From assembly GCA_021741195.1 (NCBI GenBank), contig JAIOYL010000007.1, positions 1-41,873 of the forward strand: DNA of 41,873 nt, written 5' to 3'. The position numbers and the translations under genes are program-made. The DNA comes from Sneathiella sp. GTDB lineage: Bacteria; Pseudomonadota; Alphaproteobacteria; Sneathiellales; Sneathiellaceae. The notes beneath the pieces were generated by a model. It did no database searches. It had not been told where the DNA came from and was given only the letters and a program-made list of their open reading frames with translations. Below are positions 1-11,987 of the stretch, piece by piece (the stretch's first letter is position 1; every line of letters begins with the position of its first letter).

Positions 1-370
1 GCTCCTTCCGGGCTGCCGCCATGCCTTCCGTCAGGCGGTAACCGCCCTCAACTCCGAGGATAACGTTTTCAAGGACCGTGAAGGTATCGACGAGCATGAA
101 ATGCTGGTGCACCATGCCGATCCCGGCCTTGATTGAACTTTGCGGATTGTCGATGCGGCAGAGCTCGCCGTTGACAAGAATTTTCCCACTGTCGGCTTGA
201 TAGAAGCCATAGACGATGCTCATCAGCGTCGATTTTCCGGCGCCGTTTTCGCCCACTATGCCATGAATGGTTCCCCGGTCCACGGACAGGGAAATGTTCC
301 TGTTGGCGTGGACCGAACCGAACCGCTTGTTGACACGGCGGAGTTCAAGCGCCGGGCTTTGCTCAGACAT
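1..370 (-). CDS. ABC transporter ATP-binding protein, BMP/nucleoside type (partial, C-terminus beyond left edge)
   Basis: The first 123 codons of an ABC ATPase are present, read leftwards from ATG at 370. A Walker A motif GENGAGKS lies near residue 40, and the Q-loop segment [17 protein letters not shown] follows near residue 88; this 'VHQHFMLV' form is typical of the double-domain ATPases (YufO/NupO-like) that power BMP-family nucleoside or base importers. The start lies 11 bases after the stop of the BMP binding-protein gene, so the two are almost certainly co-transcribed. Known for the family: these ATPases have two tandem ABC domains of about 500 residues and are followed by two permease genes. 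Neither the second domain nor the permeases can be seen here. Substrate is inferred only from the neighbours. Confidence 0.9.
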   Translation of the reverse strand, partial: MSEQSPALELRRVNKRFGSVHANRNISLSVDRGTIHGIVGENGAGKSTLMSIVYGFYQADSGKILVNGELCRIDNPQSSIKAGIGMVHQHFMLVDTFTVLENVILGVEGGYRLTEGMAAARKE

Positions 371-381
371 GACAGCCGAAC

Positions 382-1368
382 TTACTTCGACATATAATCA
401 GTAACCTTGATTTTGCCGGCAATGATTTCGGCTTTGGCTTTATCCATGGCCGCGATCATTTCAGGGGTCAGGATGTCCTTGTTCCATTCATCGACGGAGA
501 AGCCAACACCATCTTCCTTGAGGCCGAGCACCTGAATGCCGGGCTTCCAAGTGCCTTCTTTCGCCGTCATCAAGGCATTATAGACCGCGACATCAACTCT
601 TTTCAGCATAGAAGTCAGCATGGTGCCGGGATGCAGGTAGTCCTGATTGCTGTCGACGCCGATAGCGAATTTCTTTTCGTCTGCGGCTGTCTGTAAAACA
701 CCGAGGCCCGTGCCGCCGGCTGCGGCGAAGACGACATCTGCGCCGCGGTCAAACTGGCTTTTTGCAAGTTCCCCACCCTTCGTAGGATCGTTCCATGCGG
801 CCGGTGTCGTGCCGGTCATATTCTCAATGACTTCGGCCTTGGGATTGGCATAGAGAACGCCCTCCTTGTAGCCAAGGGCGAATTTCCGGATAAGCGGGAT
901 ATCCATACCGCCAACGAAGCCGACTTTCCCCGTTTTGCTGGCCATGGCGGCAGCGATACCAACAAGGAAGGAACCCTGCTCTTCGCGGAACACGACAGAC
1001 TGCACATTTGGCAGATCGACAACCATGTCAATAAGCGTGAATTTGGTATCCGGATTGTCCTTTGCCGCCTTTTCAACGGCGGCGGCCTGAGCGAAGCCCA
1101 TGGCGATCACGATATTGGCGCCTTTACGGGCCATCTTCTGGGCGGCCTGTTCGCGCTGCGAGACCTGGGTGACCTCAAACTCCATATAGTCGATGCCGGT
1201 ATCTTTTTTGAATTTCTCGATACCGTTATACGCGGCTTCGTTGAAGGACTTGTCAAACTTGCCGCCCATATCGAAGATGATGGCGGGGTTAAAATCATCG
1301 GCGCTGGCAAATCCGCTGACGCTAAGCGCGGCCGTTGCGACGAGCGCGAGGGCAATTCGTTTCATCAT
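382..1368 (-). CDS. BMP family ABC transporter periplasmic substrate-binding protein
   Basis: This is a 328-residue periplasmic binding protein of the BMP (basic membrane protein/PnrA-like) family. The N-terminus is a Sec signal peptide (MMKR then a hydrophobic run to FASA, cleavage probably after Ala23); there is no lipobox cysteine, so it should be soluble in the periplasm. The family signature [15 protein letters not shown] follows at about residues 33-47. Family members bind purine or pyrimidine nucleosides and related bases. I start it at 1368 because AGGGAG lies 9 bases upstream; the frame extends ten codons further but without a signal-like start. It precedes the ATPase by 11 bases and faces upp across a RutR-like operator, which suggests a pyrimidine base or nucleoside as substrate (inference). 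Confidence 0.92.
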   Translation of the reverse strand: MMKRIALALVATAALSVSGFASADDFNPAIIFDMGGKFDKSFNEAAYNGIEKFKKDTGIDYMEFEVTQVSQREQAAQKMARKGANIVIAMGFAQAAAVEKAAKDNPDTKFTLIDMVVDLPNVQSVVFREEQGSFLVGIAAAMASKTGKVGFVGGMDIPLIRKFALGYKEGVLYANPKAEVIENMTGTTPAAWNDPTKGGELAKSQFDRGADVVFAAAGGTGLGVLQTAADEKKFAIGVDSNQDYLHPGTMLTSMLKRVDVAVYNALMTAKEGTWKPGIQVLGLKEDGVGFSVDEWNKDILTPEMIAAMDKAKAEIIAGKIKVTDYMSK

Positions 1369-1394
1369 GTCTGTAAACTCCCTATTATGTCCCA

Positions 1395-1419
1395 CTCATT
1401 CTGCCGTTCAGGCAATGAG
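1395..1419 (-). promoter_or_regulatory. leader hairpin upstream of the BMP gene
   Basis: CTCAT + TGCC (with a two-base TC bulge between them) can pair with GGCA + ATGAG around the loop GTTCA. This gives a 9-bp stem just upstream of the ribosome-binding site of the binding-protein gene. It has no U-run, so it is more likely an mRNA-leader structure than a terminator. Function unknown. Confidence 0.4.
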
Positions 1420-1444
1420 GGCTGGACCTAATCCAAAGCAAAAA

Positions 1445-1460
1445 CTGACCAGATGGTCAA
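1445..1460. promoter_or_regulatory. RutR-like operator between the BMP transporter and upp
   Basis: The sequence CTGACCAGATGGTCAA contains the perfect inverted repeat TGACCA-N2-TGGTCA. It differs at one base from the published E. coli RutR consensus TTGACCANNTGGTCAA; RutR is the TetR-family regulator that senses uracil. On the minus strand its TTGACC also resembles a -35 box for the BMP gene, so a bound protein could block that promoter. A further half site TTGGTC lies at 1471-1476. The regulator gene itself is not in this window. Confidence 0.65.
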
Positions 1461-1626
1461 TAACTTATATTTGGTCCCGGAAAGTATATGGCTCAAATTT
1501 CCGAACAGCCAGAATTTATGGGGTTTTTTAACGGCCATAGTGATTTTAGGGCCGAAGTGGGTTATGGTCGCCTGCATATTTTTAATAGAACGTCTGTCTA
1601 CAATCCTGGTTTAAGGTACTGGTTGC

Positions 1627-2277
1627 ATGGCTTTTGATCCGCGATTTCCGAATCTACATATTCTCGATCATCCTCTGATTGTTCACAAACTGAGCCATAT
1701 GCGGGACAAGAAAACCTCGACGAAGACCTTTCGCCAGCTGCTGAAGGAAATCGCGCTGCTGATGGGCTATGAGATCACGCGGCATTTGCCGACGACGAGC
1801 GAAGATATTGAAACGCCGATCTGTCCAATGCAGGCCACGGTTCTCTCCGGTAAGAAAACGGCGATTGTCCCGATATTGCGTGCCGGCCTCGGAATGGCGG
1901 ACGGGTTGCTGGAACTGATGCCGTCGGCGCGGGTGGGCCATATCGGCATGTATCGTGACCCGAAAACAAAGCGTCCGGTGGAATATTTGCGCAAATTACC
2001 GACGGCGGATGATCGCCTCTTCATCCTTGTCGATCCGATGTTGGCCACCGGCTATTCCGCCGCTGCCGGGGTTGACGTTCTTCTCGATCATGGCGTGACG
2101 GCAGAGAACATTCGCTTCATGGCCCTTGTCGCCGCGCCGGAAGGCGTGCAAGTGATGCTCGAAAAGCATCCTGACGTCAAAGTCTATGTGGCGGCGCTCG
2201 ATGAAAAACTCAACGAGCATGCCTATATCGTTCCGGGACTCGGCGACGCGGGCGACCGACTATACGGCACACTCTAA
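1627..2277 (+). CDS. upp: uracil phosphoribosyltransferase
   Basis: Cytosolic pyrimidine-salvage enzyme that converts uracil and PRPP to UMP. The 216 residues are close to the usual 208-210. The PRPP-binding loop [10 protein letters not shown] lies at residues 135-144 and the uracil-binding C-terminal segment [10 protein letters not shown] near 200-209. The loop reads ATGYS where most Upp proteins have ATGGS, a small oddity in a conserved place. AAGG 10 bases before the ATG supports the start, and TACAAT at 1599-1604 could be a -10 box, though I see no good -35. It faces the BMP transporter across a RutR-like site, so uptake and salvage may be controlled together. Confidence 0.96.
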   Translation: MAFDPRFPNLHILDHPLIVHKLSHMRDKKTSTKTFRQLLKEIALLMGYEITRHLPTTSEDIETPICPMQATVLSGKKTAIVPILRAGLGMADGLLELMPSARVGHIGMYRDPKTKRPVEYLRKLPTADDRLFILVDPMLATGYSAAAGVDVLLDHGVTAENIRFMALVAAPEGVQVMLEKHPDVKVYVAALDEKLNEHAYIVPGLGDAGDRLYGTL

Positions 2278-2423
2278 TTTCTGGCTTTCCAGATATGCCC
2301 TGTCCCGCAATAATTTTTTGTGCACTGCGGAAATAATTGGTAACAAAGTGTGATTTGTAGTTGTGGGACGGTTTCCGTACATTCAGGCTGTAAAATTTGT
2401 ATCAGTGACAGAAGTGGCGGATT

Positions 2424-3359
2424 ATGGTCGTTTTCCAGAAGACATTGCGCAACAGCATCAGTTGCAAGGGTGTTGGCCTGCATGGTGGTTATTTGATTAA
2501 TATGAAACTTGCGCCTGCGCCGGTGAATACCGGTATTGTGTTCAAGCGGACCGATGTAGCCGAGAGTATTTCTGAAATTCCCGCACGGTACGACACCGTT
2601 TCCGATCTTCTTATGTGCACGACGGTTGAAAATAAGGCGGGCGTCCGGATCGCGACTGTTGAACACCTGATGGCAGCACTCTCCGGTTGCGGCGTTGACA
2701 ATGTCATCGTTGAGCTTGATGGCCCGGAGGTTCCTGTGATGGATGGATCCTCTGCTCCGTTTGTATTCCTGATTGAATGCGCGGATGTGATCGAGCAGGA
2801 CAGTCCACGCAGGTATATCAAGGTCCTGAAAGAAGTGGAGGTGAGCGAGGGAGAGGCGAAAGCAACTCTGGCTCCGGCCGACAACATTTCCGTTTCCTTT
2901 GAAATCGATTTCGATAATCCTCGTATTGGCAAGCAAAATTGCAGCTTTAATTTACGCAATGGAACCTTCAAGAATGAGCTCTGCCGTGCGCGGACGTTCG
3001 GTTTTCTTGGTGATTTTGAGAAGCTGAAAAAACTTGGTCTTGCCAAAGGCGGCTCGCTTGAAAATGCGATTGTGCTGAGTGGCGCGGATATCCTGAATGA
3101 AGAAGGTCTCCGTTATGACGATGAGTTCGTTCGCCACAAAGCACTGGATGCGGTTGGAGATTTGTATCTGGCGGGGGCGCCGATTATTGGCCAGTTTTAC
3201 GGCTTCCGTTCCGGACATGCCCTGAACAACAAGCTTTTGCACAGATTTCTTTCTGACAAGGACGCCTGGTGTTACACGACGGAAGCGCCAGTTCGCATTG
3301 GAAATGTTGGCGGGGCGCATTGGCCGTCCCAGAAGGCGGCCGCTCCAGCTACTGCCTGA
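2424..3359 (+). CDS. lpxC: UDP-3-O-acyl-N-acetylglucosamine deacetylase
   Basis: Zinc deacetylase that carries out the committed step of lipid A synthesis, so the cell makes lipopolysaccharide. At 311 residues it has the expected length. The zinc ligands fall at the E. coli positions or nearly so: His81 in TVEHLMAA, His238 and Asp242 in RHKALDAVGD. The catalytic His265 is in RSGHALNN, and Glu80 is the expected base. In alphaproteobacteria the gene commonly stands next to ftsZ and is followed by bamD-recN-ligA. Here that order is kept except for a reversed regulator gene after it. Translation begins at ATG 2424 with only a weak ribosome-binding site (GTGGCGG). A strong terminator closes the gene. 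Confidence 0.97.
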   Translation: MVVFQKTLRNSISCKGVGLHGGYLINMKLAPAPVNTGIVFKRTDVAESISEIPARYDTVSDLLMCTTVENKAGVRIATVEHLMAALSGCGVDNVIVELDGPEVPVMDGSSAPFVFLIECADVIEQDSPRRYIKVLKEVEVSEGEAKATLAPADNISVSFEIDFDNPRIGKQNCSFNLRNGTFKNELCRARTFGFLGDFEKLKKLGLAKGGSLENAIVLSGADILNEEGLRYDDEFVRHKALDAVGDLYLAGAPIIGQFYGFRSGHALNNKLLHRFLSDKDAWCYTTEAPVRIGNVGGAHWPSQKAAAPATA

Positions 3360-3412
3360 CATCCGGGCGAGTGACAAAAATCTCCAGTTGTTTTGTGAAG
3401 TTTGTAAAAATG

Positions 3413-3450
3413 AAAAGGCGCGGAAGAAAATTCCGCGCCTTTTGTTTTTT
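3413..3450 (+). terminator. intrinsic terminator after lpxC (probably bidirectional)
   Basis: A perfect 13-bp stem, AAAAGGCGCGGAA / TTCCGCGCCTTTT with loop GAAAA, is followed by GTTTTTT. The left arm begins with an A-run, so it can also stop transcripts of the reversed XRE gene that ends at 3461. Confidence 0.92.
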
Positions 3451-3460
3451 CGGAAAGATT

Positions 3461-3847
3461 TTAGGCGGATTTGCGGCGTCTTTCCTTACCCGCAAGGCTT
3501 TTTATTAGTCCACTCACAGCTGAGCGTACTGCCGGTTCATCGATCTCGCTGTAATTTCGGACAAGCTCTATGGTTGAACGATTTTTACCGCCATGCTCCA
3601 GAGGTGTACTGAGCGTCAAAGGCTCCAGATTCTCGAAGAAGTAAGCAACGTCCACCTCAAGCCGCTTGGCTATTTCATAAAGCCGCCCGGCGCTAACCCG
3701 GTTTGCTCCTGTTTCATATTTTTGGACTTGCTGATAAGAAATATCAAGTGCTTGCGCAAGATGTTCCTGCGTTAAACCCATCATAGTTCTTCTTTCACGA
3801 ATCCGCTCGCCGACGTGATCGTCGACCCTTTTCGCGACTTTACCCAT
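3461..3847 (-). CDS. XRE/Cro-CI family transcriptional regulator, PraR/PhrR-like
   Basis: A 128-residue DNA-binding protein with one helix-turn-helix domain at about residues 13-67. The recognition segment QALDISYQQVQKYETGANRV, followed by SAGRLYEIAKRLEV and YFFE, matches the PraR/PhrR group of alphaproteobacterial regulators that, in rhizobia, control quorum sensing, biofilm or stress genes. A basic tail (KERRRKSA) ends it. The gene is transcribed against lpxC and bamD and lies between them, breaking a cluster that is normally continuous. Its upstream DNA is AT-rich and holds a palindrome that could be its operator. The exact target genes cannot be told from sequence. A weak AAAGG about 12 bases upstream precedes the ATG. 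Confidence 0.88.
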   Translation of the reverse strand: MGKVAKRVDDHVGERIRERRTMMGLTQEHLAQALDISYQQVQKYETGANRVSAGRLYEIAKRLEVDVAYFFENLEPLTLSTPLEHGGKNRSTIELVRNYSEIDEPAVRSAVSGLIKSLAGKERRRKSA

Positions 3848-4228
3848 TGTGGCTTGGTACCTTTCTTGACCTAGTTATATATTTTTTTATTATGCGTGAA
3901 TTTAGAATAGCGCGGACAATTCGAGAGCATATATAAGAATGCTTTTGGAGAAAATCAAATAGCCGCTCCACCCTTATAAGTAATGTAGCACGTACACGTA
4001 CAAAAAGAAAATACATAAAATCTAACGATAGTTAGATAAATAATTTCGATTGAATAGAAGAATGTTTTATCGCCTTAATGAATTTCACAATATTGGATTA
4101 CACCTGTCCATAAACCCGGCCGGACTTCTTGCTAAAGAAAACATCAACCATAACTTCCCATCGTCTGCATGATTGGATAAAATAGCGCAGCTTCTGAGTA
4201 TATTAGGCCATGGGCCAAGAGGAACACG
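3848..4228. other. AT-rich divergent control region between the XRE gene and bamD
   Basis: These 381 bases hold no convincing gene. They are visibly richer in A and T than the flanking genes and must carry the divergent promoters of the XRE gene and bamD. Visible structure: the inverted repeat AGCAT-N8-ATGCT (3926-3943), the alternating run ACGTACACGTAC around 3990, and the palindrome at 4020-4037. I could not fix a promoter with confidence. Confidence 0.6.
4020..4037. promoter_or_regulatory. palindrome, candidate operator of the XRE regulator
   Basis: ATCTAAC-GATA-GTTAGAT is a perfect 7-bp inverted repeat with a 4-base spacer, a usual size for Cro/CI-type operators. It lies between the divergent XRE and bamD genes. 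Assigning it to the XRE protein is inference from position. Confidence 0.4.
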
Positions 4229-5053
4229 GTGCAACGTCAAATTTTGAAATTTTTTAGCAGACCTCTTGCCTGGGTTCTGATGTCGGCGCTTCTGGCTGGC
4301 TGCAGCTCAAATGAACCGGCGGCTTATGTGGAGCAGCCCGTACAGGAGCTGTACAATAAGGCGTTGGCGGATCTTAATAATGAAAACTATCTGGAGGCGG
4401 CACAAGGCTTTGATGAGGTGGAACGACAGCATCCGTACTCGGTCTGGTCGACCAAGGCACAAGTAATGTCCGCCTTCGCCTATTATCAAAGCAATCAGTA
4501 CGACCAGGCCATATTGGCGGCGGAGAGATTCATTGAACTGCATCCGGGAAACAAGGACGCCGCCTATGCCTACTATCTGGTCGCAATTTCGTATTATGAG
4601 CAGATTACGGGCGTCGAGCGGGATCAGAAGATTACGAAGCAGGCTTTGGATGCACTGCAAAATCTTGTTCGCCGATTCCCCAATTCGGAATATGCGCAGG
4701 ATGCGAGACTGAAGATTGACCTGACACGGGATCATCTGGCGGGCAAGGAAATGGCGATAGGCCGGTATTACCTGAAGCAGCAATATCTGATCGGTGCCAT
4801 CAACAGGTTCCGGATTGTCGTCGAGCAGTACCAGACGACCACGCATGTACCGGAAGCGCTTCACCGTCTCACCGAAGCCTATTTGATGCTGGGTATCAAG
4901 GATGAGGCGCAGACCGCCGCTGCCGTACTGGGATATAATTTTCCGGGAAGTGAATGGTACCAGGATAGTTACGCGCTTCTGGATGCAAATTATCTGAAAC
5001 CCAAGATTAATGAAGATTCCTGGATCGTCAAAGCCTGGAAATCTGTGTTCTGA
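4229..5053 (+). CDS. bamD: outer membrane protein assembly factor BamD (ComL), lipoprotein
   Basis: Lipoprotein subunit of the BAM complex, which folds beta-barrel proteins into the outer membrane. Its signal peptide ends in the lipobox LLAGC, with Cys25 as the lipidated residue. The rest of the 274-residue protein is a chain of TPR-type helical repeats (for example LYNKALADLNNENYLEAAQGF, then the YYQSNQYDQAILAAERFIE unit). The start is GTG at 4229, chosen because AGAGGAA lies 4-11 bases upstream and the signal peptide begins here. recN follows after 13 bases and ligA after that, so the three probably form one transcript. Confidence 0.95.
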   Translation: MQRQILKFFSRPLAWVLMSALLAGCSSNEPAAYVEQPVQELYNKALADLNNENYLEAAQGFDEVERQHPYSVWSTKAQVMSAFAYYQSNQYDQAILAAERFIELHPGNKDAAYAYYLVAISYYEQITGVERDQKITKQALDALQNLVRRFPNSEYAQDARLKIDLTRDHLAGKEMAIGRYYLKQQYLIGAINRFRIVVEQYQTTTHVPEALHRLTEAYLMLGIKDEAQTAAAVLGYNFPGSEWYQDSYALLDANYLKPKINEDSWIVKAWKSVF

Positions 5054-5066
5054 ATACGGATAACAG

Positions 5067-8841
<3,775 letters not shown>

Positions 8842-8848
8842 GCTGCCT

Positions 8849-10855
8849 CTAGATAGCGTCTGTTGCCTGAACCAACCAGTCTTTCGCCGCGCCGGATAGT
8901 AAAGGCGCCAGTTTTTCCAGGACCGCAAGATGGTATCCATCCAGCCATTCGATTTCCTCAGCGTCAAGCAGGGATTTATCGACAAGATGTCGGTCGATAG
9001 GAGCGAAGGTCAGAGTTTCAAAACCATACATCACGCGTTCGGCACCGTCGAACGCCTTGATCTCTCGAACTGTTACAAGATTTTCGATGCGGATGCCGTA
9101 GGCGCCCGTTTTATAGTATCCAGGCTCATTGGAAATGATCATGCCGGGAACAAGCGCGACGGTGCTGGGAGCCTTCGAAATCCGCTGTGGGCCTTCATGA
9201 ACAGAGAGATAACTACCAACGCCATGGCCGGTTCCGTGATCATAGTCGAGACCTGCTGCCCAGAGGGGCGCGCGCGCCAACGTATCCAGCTGGCTGCCGG
9301 TCGTGCCTTTCGGAAATAGGGCAGTCGCAAGAGCGATATGCCCTTTCAGCACCAAAGTGAACCGGTTACGCATTTCTGTACTGGGCTCGCCAATGGCGAT
9401 GGTTCGCGTTATATCGGTTGTGCCGTCAAGATACTGGGCGCCGCTGTCGACAAGATAGAGCGACCCCGAAGTCAAGGCCCGGTTGGAAGTTTCCGTTGCA
9501 CGGTAATGAACGATCGCGCCATTTGGGCCCGAGCCGGAAATGGTCGGGAAGCTGAGATCCTTGAAATTCTCTCCAACCTCGCGAAATTGCCGAAGTTGCG
9601 CCTCTGCTGTAAGCTCGTCGACGCGGCCGGACGCGGTGTTGTCCGCCAGCCAGTGCAGGAACTTGGCAACCGCCGCTCCGTCGCGGATATGCGCTTTTCG
9701 GGTGCCTTCTATTTCCACTGAGTTCTTGATTGCCTTGGGTAAGAGGCAGGGATCATCCGCGCGGCTTATTTTTACCCCCGCTTCGCTCAGCCGGTCGACA
9801 ATCCATTGACTGGTAACCGCCGGATCGATCTGTACATGTTTGTCCTTTAGTTGAGCAAGTTCCGTCTCAAACTCGTCAGGATCAAAAAGCCGCACTGTAT
9901 TGCCAAGATTTTCGCTGAGGCCGTCGGCCAACTTTTTCCTGTCCATGAACAGATCAACGGTTGCATCCTGATGCAAGATGGCAAAGCCAAGCGCGAACGG
10001 GGTGCAGGGTAAATCCGCTCCCCGGATATTCAGAAGCCAGGCGATGACGTCGGGCAGGGTATGGACGACAGCGTCTATATGCCTTTTTGCCAAACTTCCA
10101 GCAATGCGGGCCCGTTTGCTTGCAGAAGTTTCTCCTGAATATGTTTCCTCTTGCGGCTGGACGAGGGCAAGTGGCGGCGGAGGGCGGTTCTCCCAGACGA
10201 TGTCAATCAGGTTTGTCTTTAACGCTTTCAGATTGACGCCGATATCAGCGGTCACCCGCTTCAGCGTCGACATATTGCTTTCCGTATGAAGCCAGGGATC
10301 GACAGCGAGCGTTTCGCCGGCGCCCATATTGTCGGCAAGCCAGGCACTCATCGGTTCTTCACTGACATGTCGCGGGTCAAAGAGCGAAACATCCACTTCG
10401 TTTCGCACCTGTAATGTGTAGCGCCCATCGACAAAGATCGCGGCCTTGTCTTTCAGGACTACCGCAACGCCCGCCGAGCCTGTAAATCCGGTCAGCCATT
10501 TAAGGCGCTCCGAGCAGGCAGGTGCCGCCTCGCCGTGAAACTCATCATTAAGCGGGACAATAAACCCATCGACCTTTTCGCGGGTCATTTCGGCGCGTAA
10601 TGTCGCGAGACGTTTTTTGGAAGAGGAGGGATCGAGGACGATATGGCGGATTTCCTGCCTGTAAGTGTCCCTGATATCACTCATCTTCAGCAATTGGTCC
10701 GCATCGAGGCCTGGAAAAAACTGGCGCAAAGTTTTGTCTTCATCGGGCCGGGCGGGGGCGGCGGCGGCGGCACGCAAGATTTCCCTAACTTTATTCTGTT
10801 CCTGATCAGGCAGCAATCCGGCGGTTATATGGTCTAAATCAGTCGTTTCCATCAT
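8849..10855 (-). CDS. Xaa-Pro aminopeptidase P-type M24B peptidase with N-terminal extension
   Basis: Cytosolic metallopeptidase expected to remove N-terminal residues ahead of proline. Creatinase-type N-terminal domains are followed by the pita-bread catalytic domain. The five metal ligands are visible: Asp470 and Asp481 (DSGAQY ... TTDITRT), His544 (GTGHGVG), Glu577 (NEPGYY) and Glu591 (RIENL). It is 668 residues long; bacterial relatives of this three-domain type are nearer 600. About 70 extra residues at the N-terminus include an alanine run coded by a GCC/GCG repeat (about 10750-10775). AGGAAG just ahead of the tandem ATGs (10855, 10852) supports the long form, though a later ATG at 10684 exists without a good ribosome-binding site. 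Confidence 0.93.
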   Translation of the reverse strand: MMETTDLDHITAGLLPDQEQNKVREILRAAAAAPARPDEDKTLRQFFPGLDADQLLKMSDIRDTYRQEIRHIVLDPSSSKKRLATLRAEMTREKVDGFIVPLNDEFHGEAAPACSERLKWLTGFTGSAGVAVVLKDKAAIFVDGRYTLQVRNEVDVSLFDPRHVSEEPMSAWLADNMGAGETLAVDPWLHTESNMSTLKRVTADIGVNLKALKTNLIDIVWENRPPPPLALVQPQEETYSGETSASKRARIAGSLAKRHIDAVVHTLPDVIAWLLNIRGADLPCTPFALGFAILHQDATVDLFMDRKKLADGLSENLGNTVRLFDPDEFETELAQLKDKHVQIDPAVTSQWIVDRLSEAGVKISRADDPCLLPKAIKNSVEIEGTRKAHIRDGAAVAKFLHWLADNTASGRVDELTAEAQLRQFREVGENFKDLSFPTISGSGPNGAIVHYRATETSNRALTSGSLYLVDSGAQYLDGTTDITRTIAIGEPSTEMRNRFTLVLKGHIALATALFPKGTTGSQLDTLARAPLWAAGLDYDHGTGHGVGSYLSVHEGPQRISKAPSTVALVPGMIISNEPGYYKTGAYGIRIENLVTVREIKAFDGAERVMYGFETLTFAPIDRHLVDKSLLDAEEIEWLDGYHLAVLEKLAPLLSGAAKDWLVQATDAI

Positions 10856-11062
10856 TTCTTCCTGAAATAAGGCAAATCCTCGAAAAACCGAGAGCTGTAA
10901 AGAAAATATGGCCTTTTTTTAGCATAAGCGCAATCCAAGCCATGCAATTTCTGCAACTCTCCAATTCGATCTTTGCGGGCAAAATTGTGATGTAAGTCAT
11001 TGTTATTTAATGAATGCAGTGCAATATATCATCCATCAAGATTACTTGGTAAGGAGAGTAGA

Positions 11063-11344
11063 ATGTTTGCTAGAAACGAGAAATATGGTCAGGCGCTGCA
11101 TTTACAATACGGACCTGCATCGGGCGCAGGTTTGGATGATACGGCTGTGAACCGGCATTTCGGCGTAGCATCTCTTTTGCAATCATTGCGAAAGAGTATT
11201 TGCCTTACCAACCGTGAAAATGCCGTTGAAGTTGATCTGGAACATGGTCCTTTCGGCAAGGCCGTTGCAAGCGGTTTGGAGATAACTGGAGCCGCAGTGA
11301 ACGAGAACAGTTTCAGCCCAAACTATATAAGAAACATACATTGA
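11063..11344 (+). CDS. hypothetical protein, 93 residues, upstream of the DUF1127 gene
   Basis: I do not recognise this protein. It begins MFARNEKYGQ and has no signal peptide, membrane segment or cysteine motif; a single Cys is at about residue 47. The ATG at 11063 is chosen over an upstream in-frame ATG because AAGGAG stands 6 bases before it. A DUF1127 gene follows 42 bases later in the same direction, so the two are likely on one mRNA. A small hairpin, CGCCC-ATC-GGGCG (11350-11362), lies in the gap. The upstream 200 bases, shared with the divergent aminopeptidase gene, are AT-rich and should hold its promoter, but I cannot place it. Confidence 0.6.
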   Translation: MFARNEKYGQALHLQYGPASGAGLDDTAVNRHFGVASLLQSLRKSICLTNRENAVEVDLEHGPFGKAVASGLEITGAAVNENSFSPNYIRNIH

Positions 11345-11386
11345 GTTTACGCCCATCGGGCGCATGGAAAACGAAGGAATGGTAAA

Positions 11387-11911
11387 ATGATGAGTTACAG
11401 CAAAAAGGATATTGCCGCACTTGCTCTGATAGAGCCGGTAAAAGCAAACAACAATTATATTGATACAGATGCCCTGGTTCACCGGGCTCATGTATTGAGA
11501 AGCGAGTATTTCGCTGCGCAAGTGGCAGCTCTCTATGACAATACCGTCGGGAAATATCTTCGGCATCGTGACATTGAGGCGGCCAGGAATAGTCTTTATG
11601 CAATGTCCGACCGGGAATTGCATGATATTGGCATTACGCGGTCAGAGATTGACCGTGCTGTTGAGGGAAAAACGGAAATGGAAACAGTTAAAAAGTCGGG
11701 CTTTTGGAAATCCTTGGCGGGAAAATTCATCGAAGCTCAGAAGGCTCGTGCTGCCTATGTACATCTGATGGCAATGAATACACGTGAGCTGGCCGATATT
11801 GGTTTGACACGTGGCGAGATTGCTGCTGCCGTCAATGGTAACAAGAAAGCACTTGCCAACGACAATCTGGCACAGCCCAGCAACAACAACGATCACCGCC
11901 GTGCGGTCTGA
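11387..11911 (+). CDS. protein with two tandem DUF1127 units
   Basis: This 174-residue cytosolic protein carries two copies of the DUF1127 motif. The first has SDRELHDIGITRSEIDRAVEG (about 74-94), the second NTRELADIGLTRGEIAAAVNG (about 131-151). Each is preceded by a helical, alanine-rich stretch. Ordinary DUF1127 proteins are 40-75 residues with a single copy; several small ones are known to bind RNA or affect phosphate, carbon or stress physiology in alphaproteobacteria. The extra N-terminus (MMSYSKKDIAALALIEPVKA) resembles nothing I know. AAGGAA 7 bases upstream supports the first of two tandem ATGs. It follows the 93-residue gene and converges on prmA. Confidence 0.88.
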   Translation: MMSYSKKDIAALALIEPVKANNNYIDTDALVHRAHVLRSEYFAAQVAALYDNTVGKYLRHRDIEAARNSLYAMSDRELHDIGITRSEIDRAVEGKTEMETVKKSGFWKSLAGKFIEAQKARAAYVHLMAMNTRELADIGLTRGEIAAAVNGNKKALANDNLAQPSNNNDHRRAV

Positions 11912-11917
11912 TCGTCT

Positions 11918-11964
11918 GCAGTCGGTCCATCTTCATCCCCCCATAATGCGGATGGACCGGCTGC
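11918..11964. terminator. long hairpin between the converging DUF1127 and prmA genes
   Basis: GCAGTCGGTCCATC pairs with GATGGACCGGCTGC over 14 bp with one G-U wobble, around a 19-base loop. It lies in the 76 bases between two convergent stops. No strong U-run follows on either side, so it may act as a bidirectional terminator or as a 3' stabiliser of the mRNAs. Confidence 0.6.
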
Positions 11965-11987
11965 TATCATTTGCCTTTTGGCGGGCG

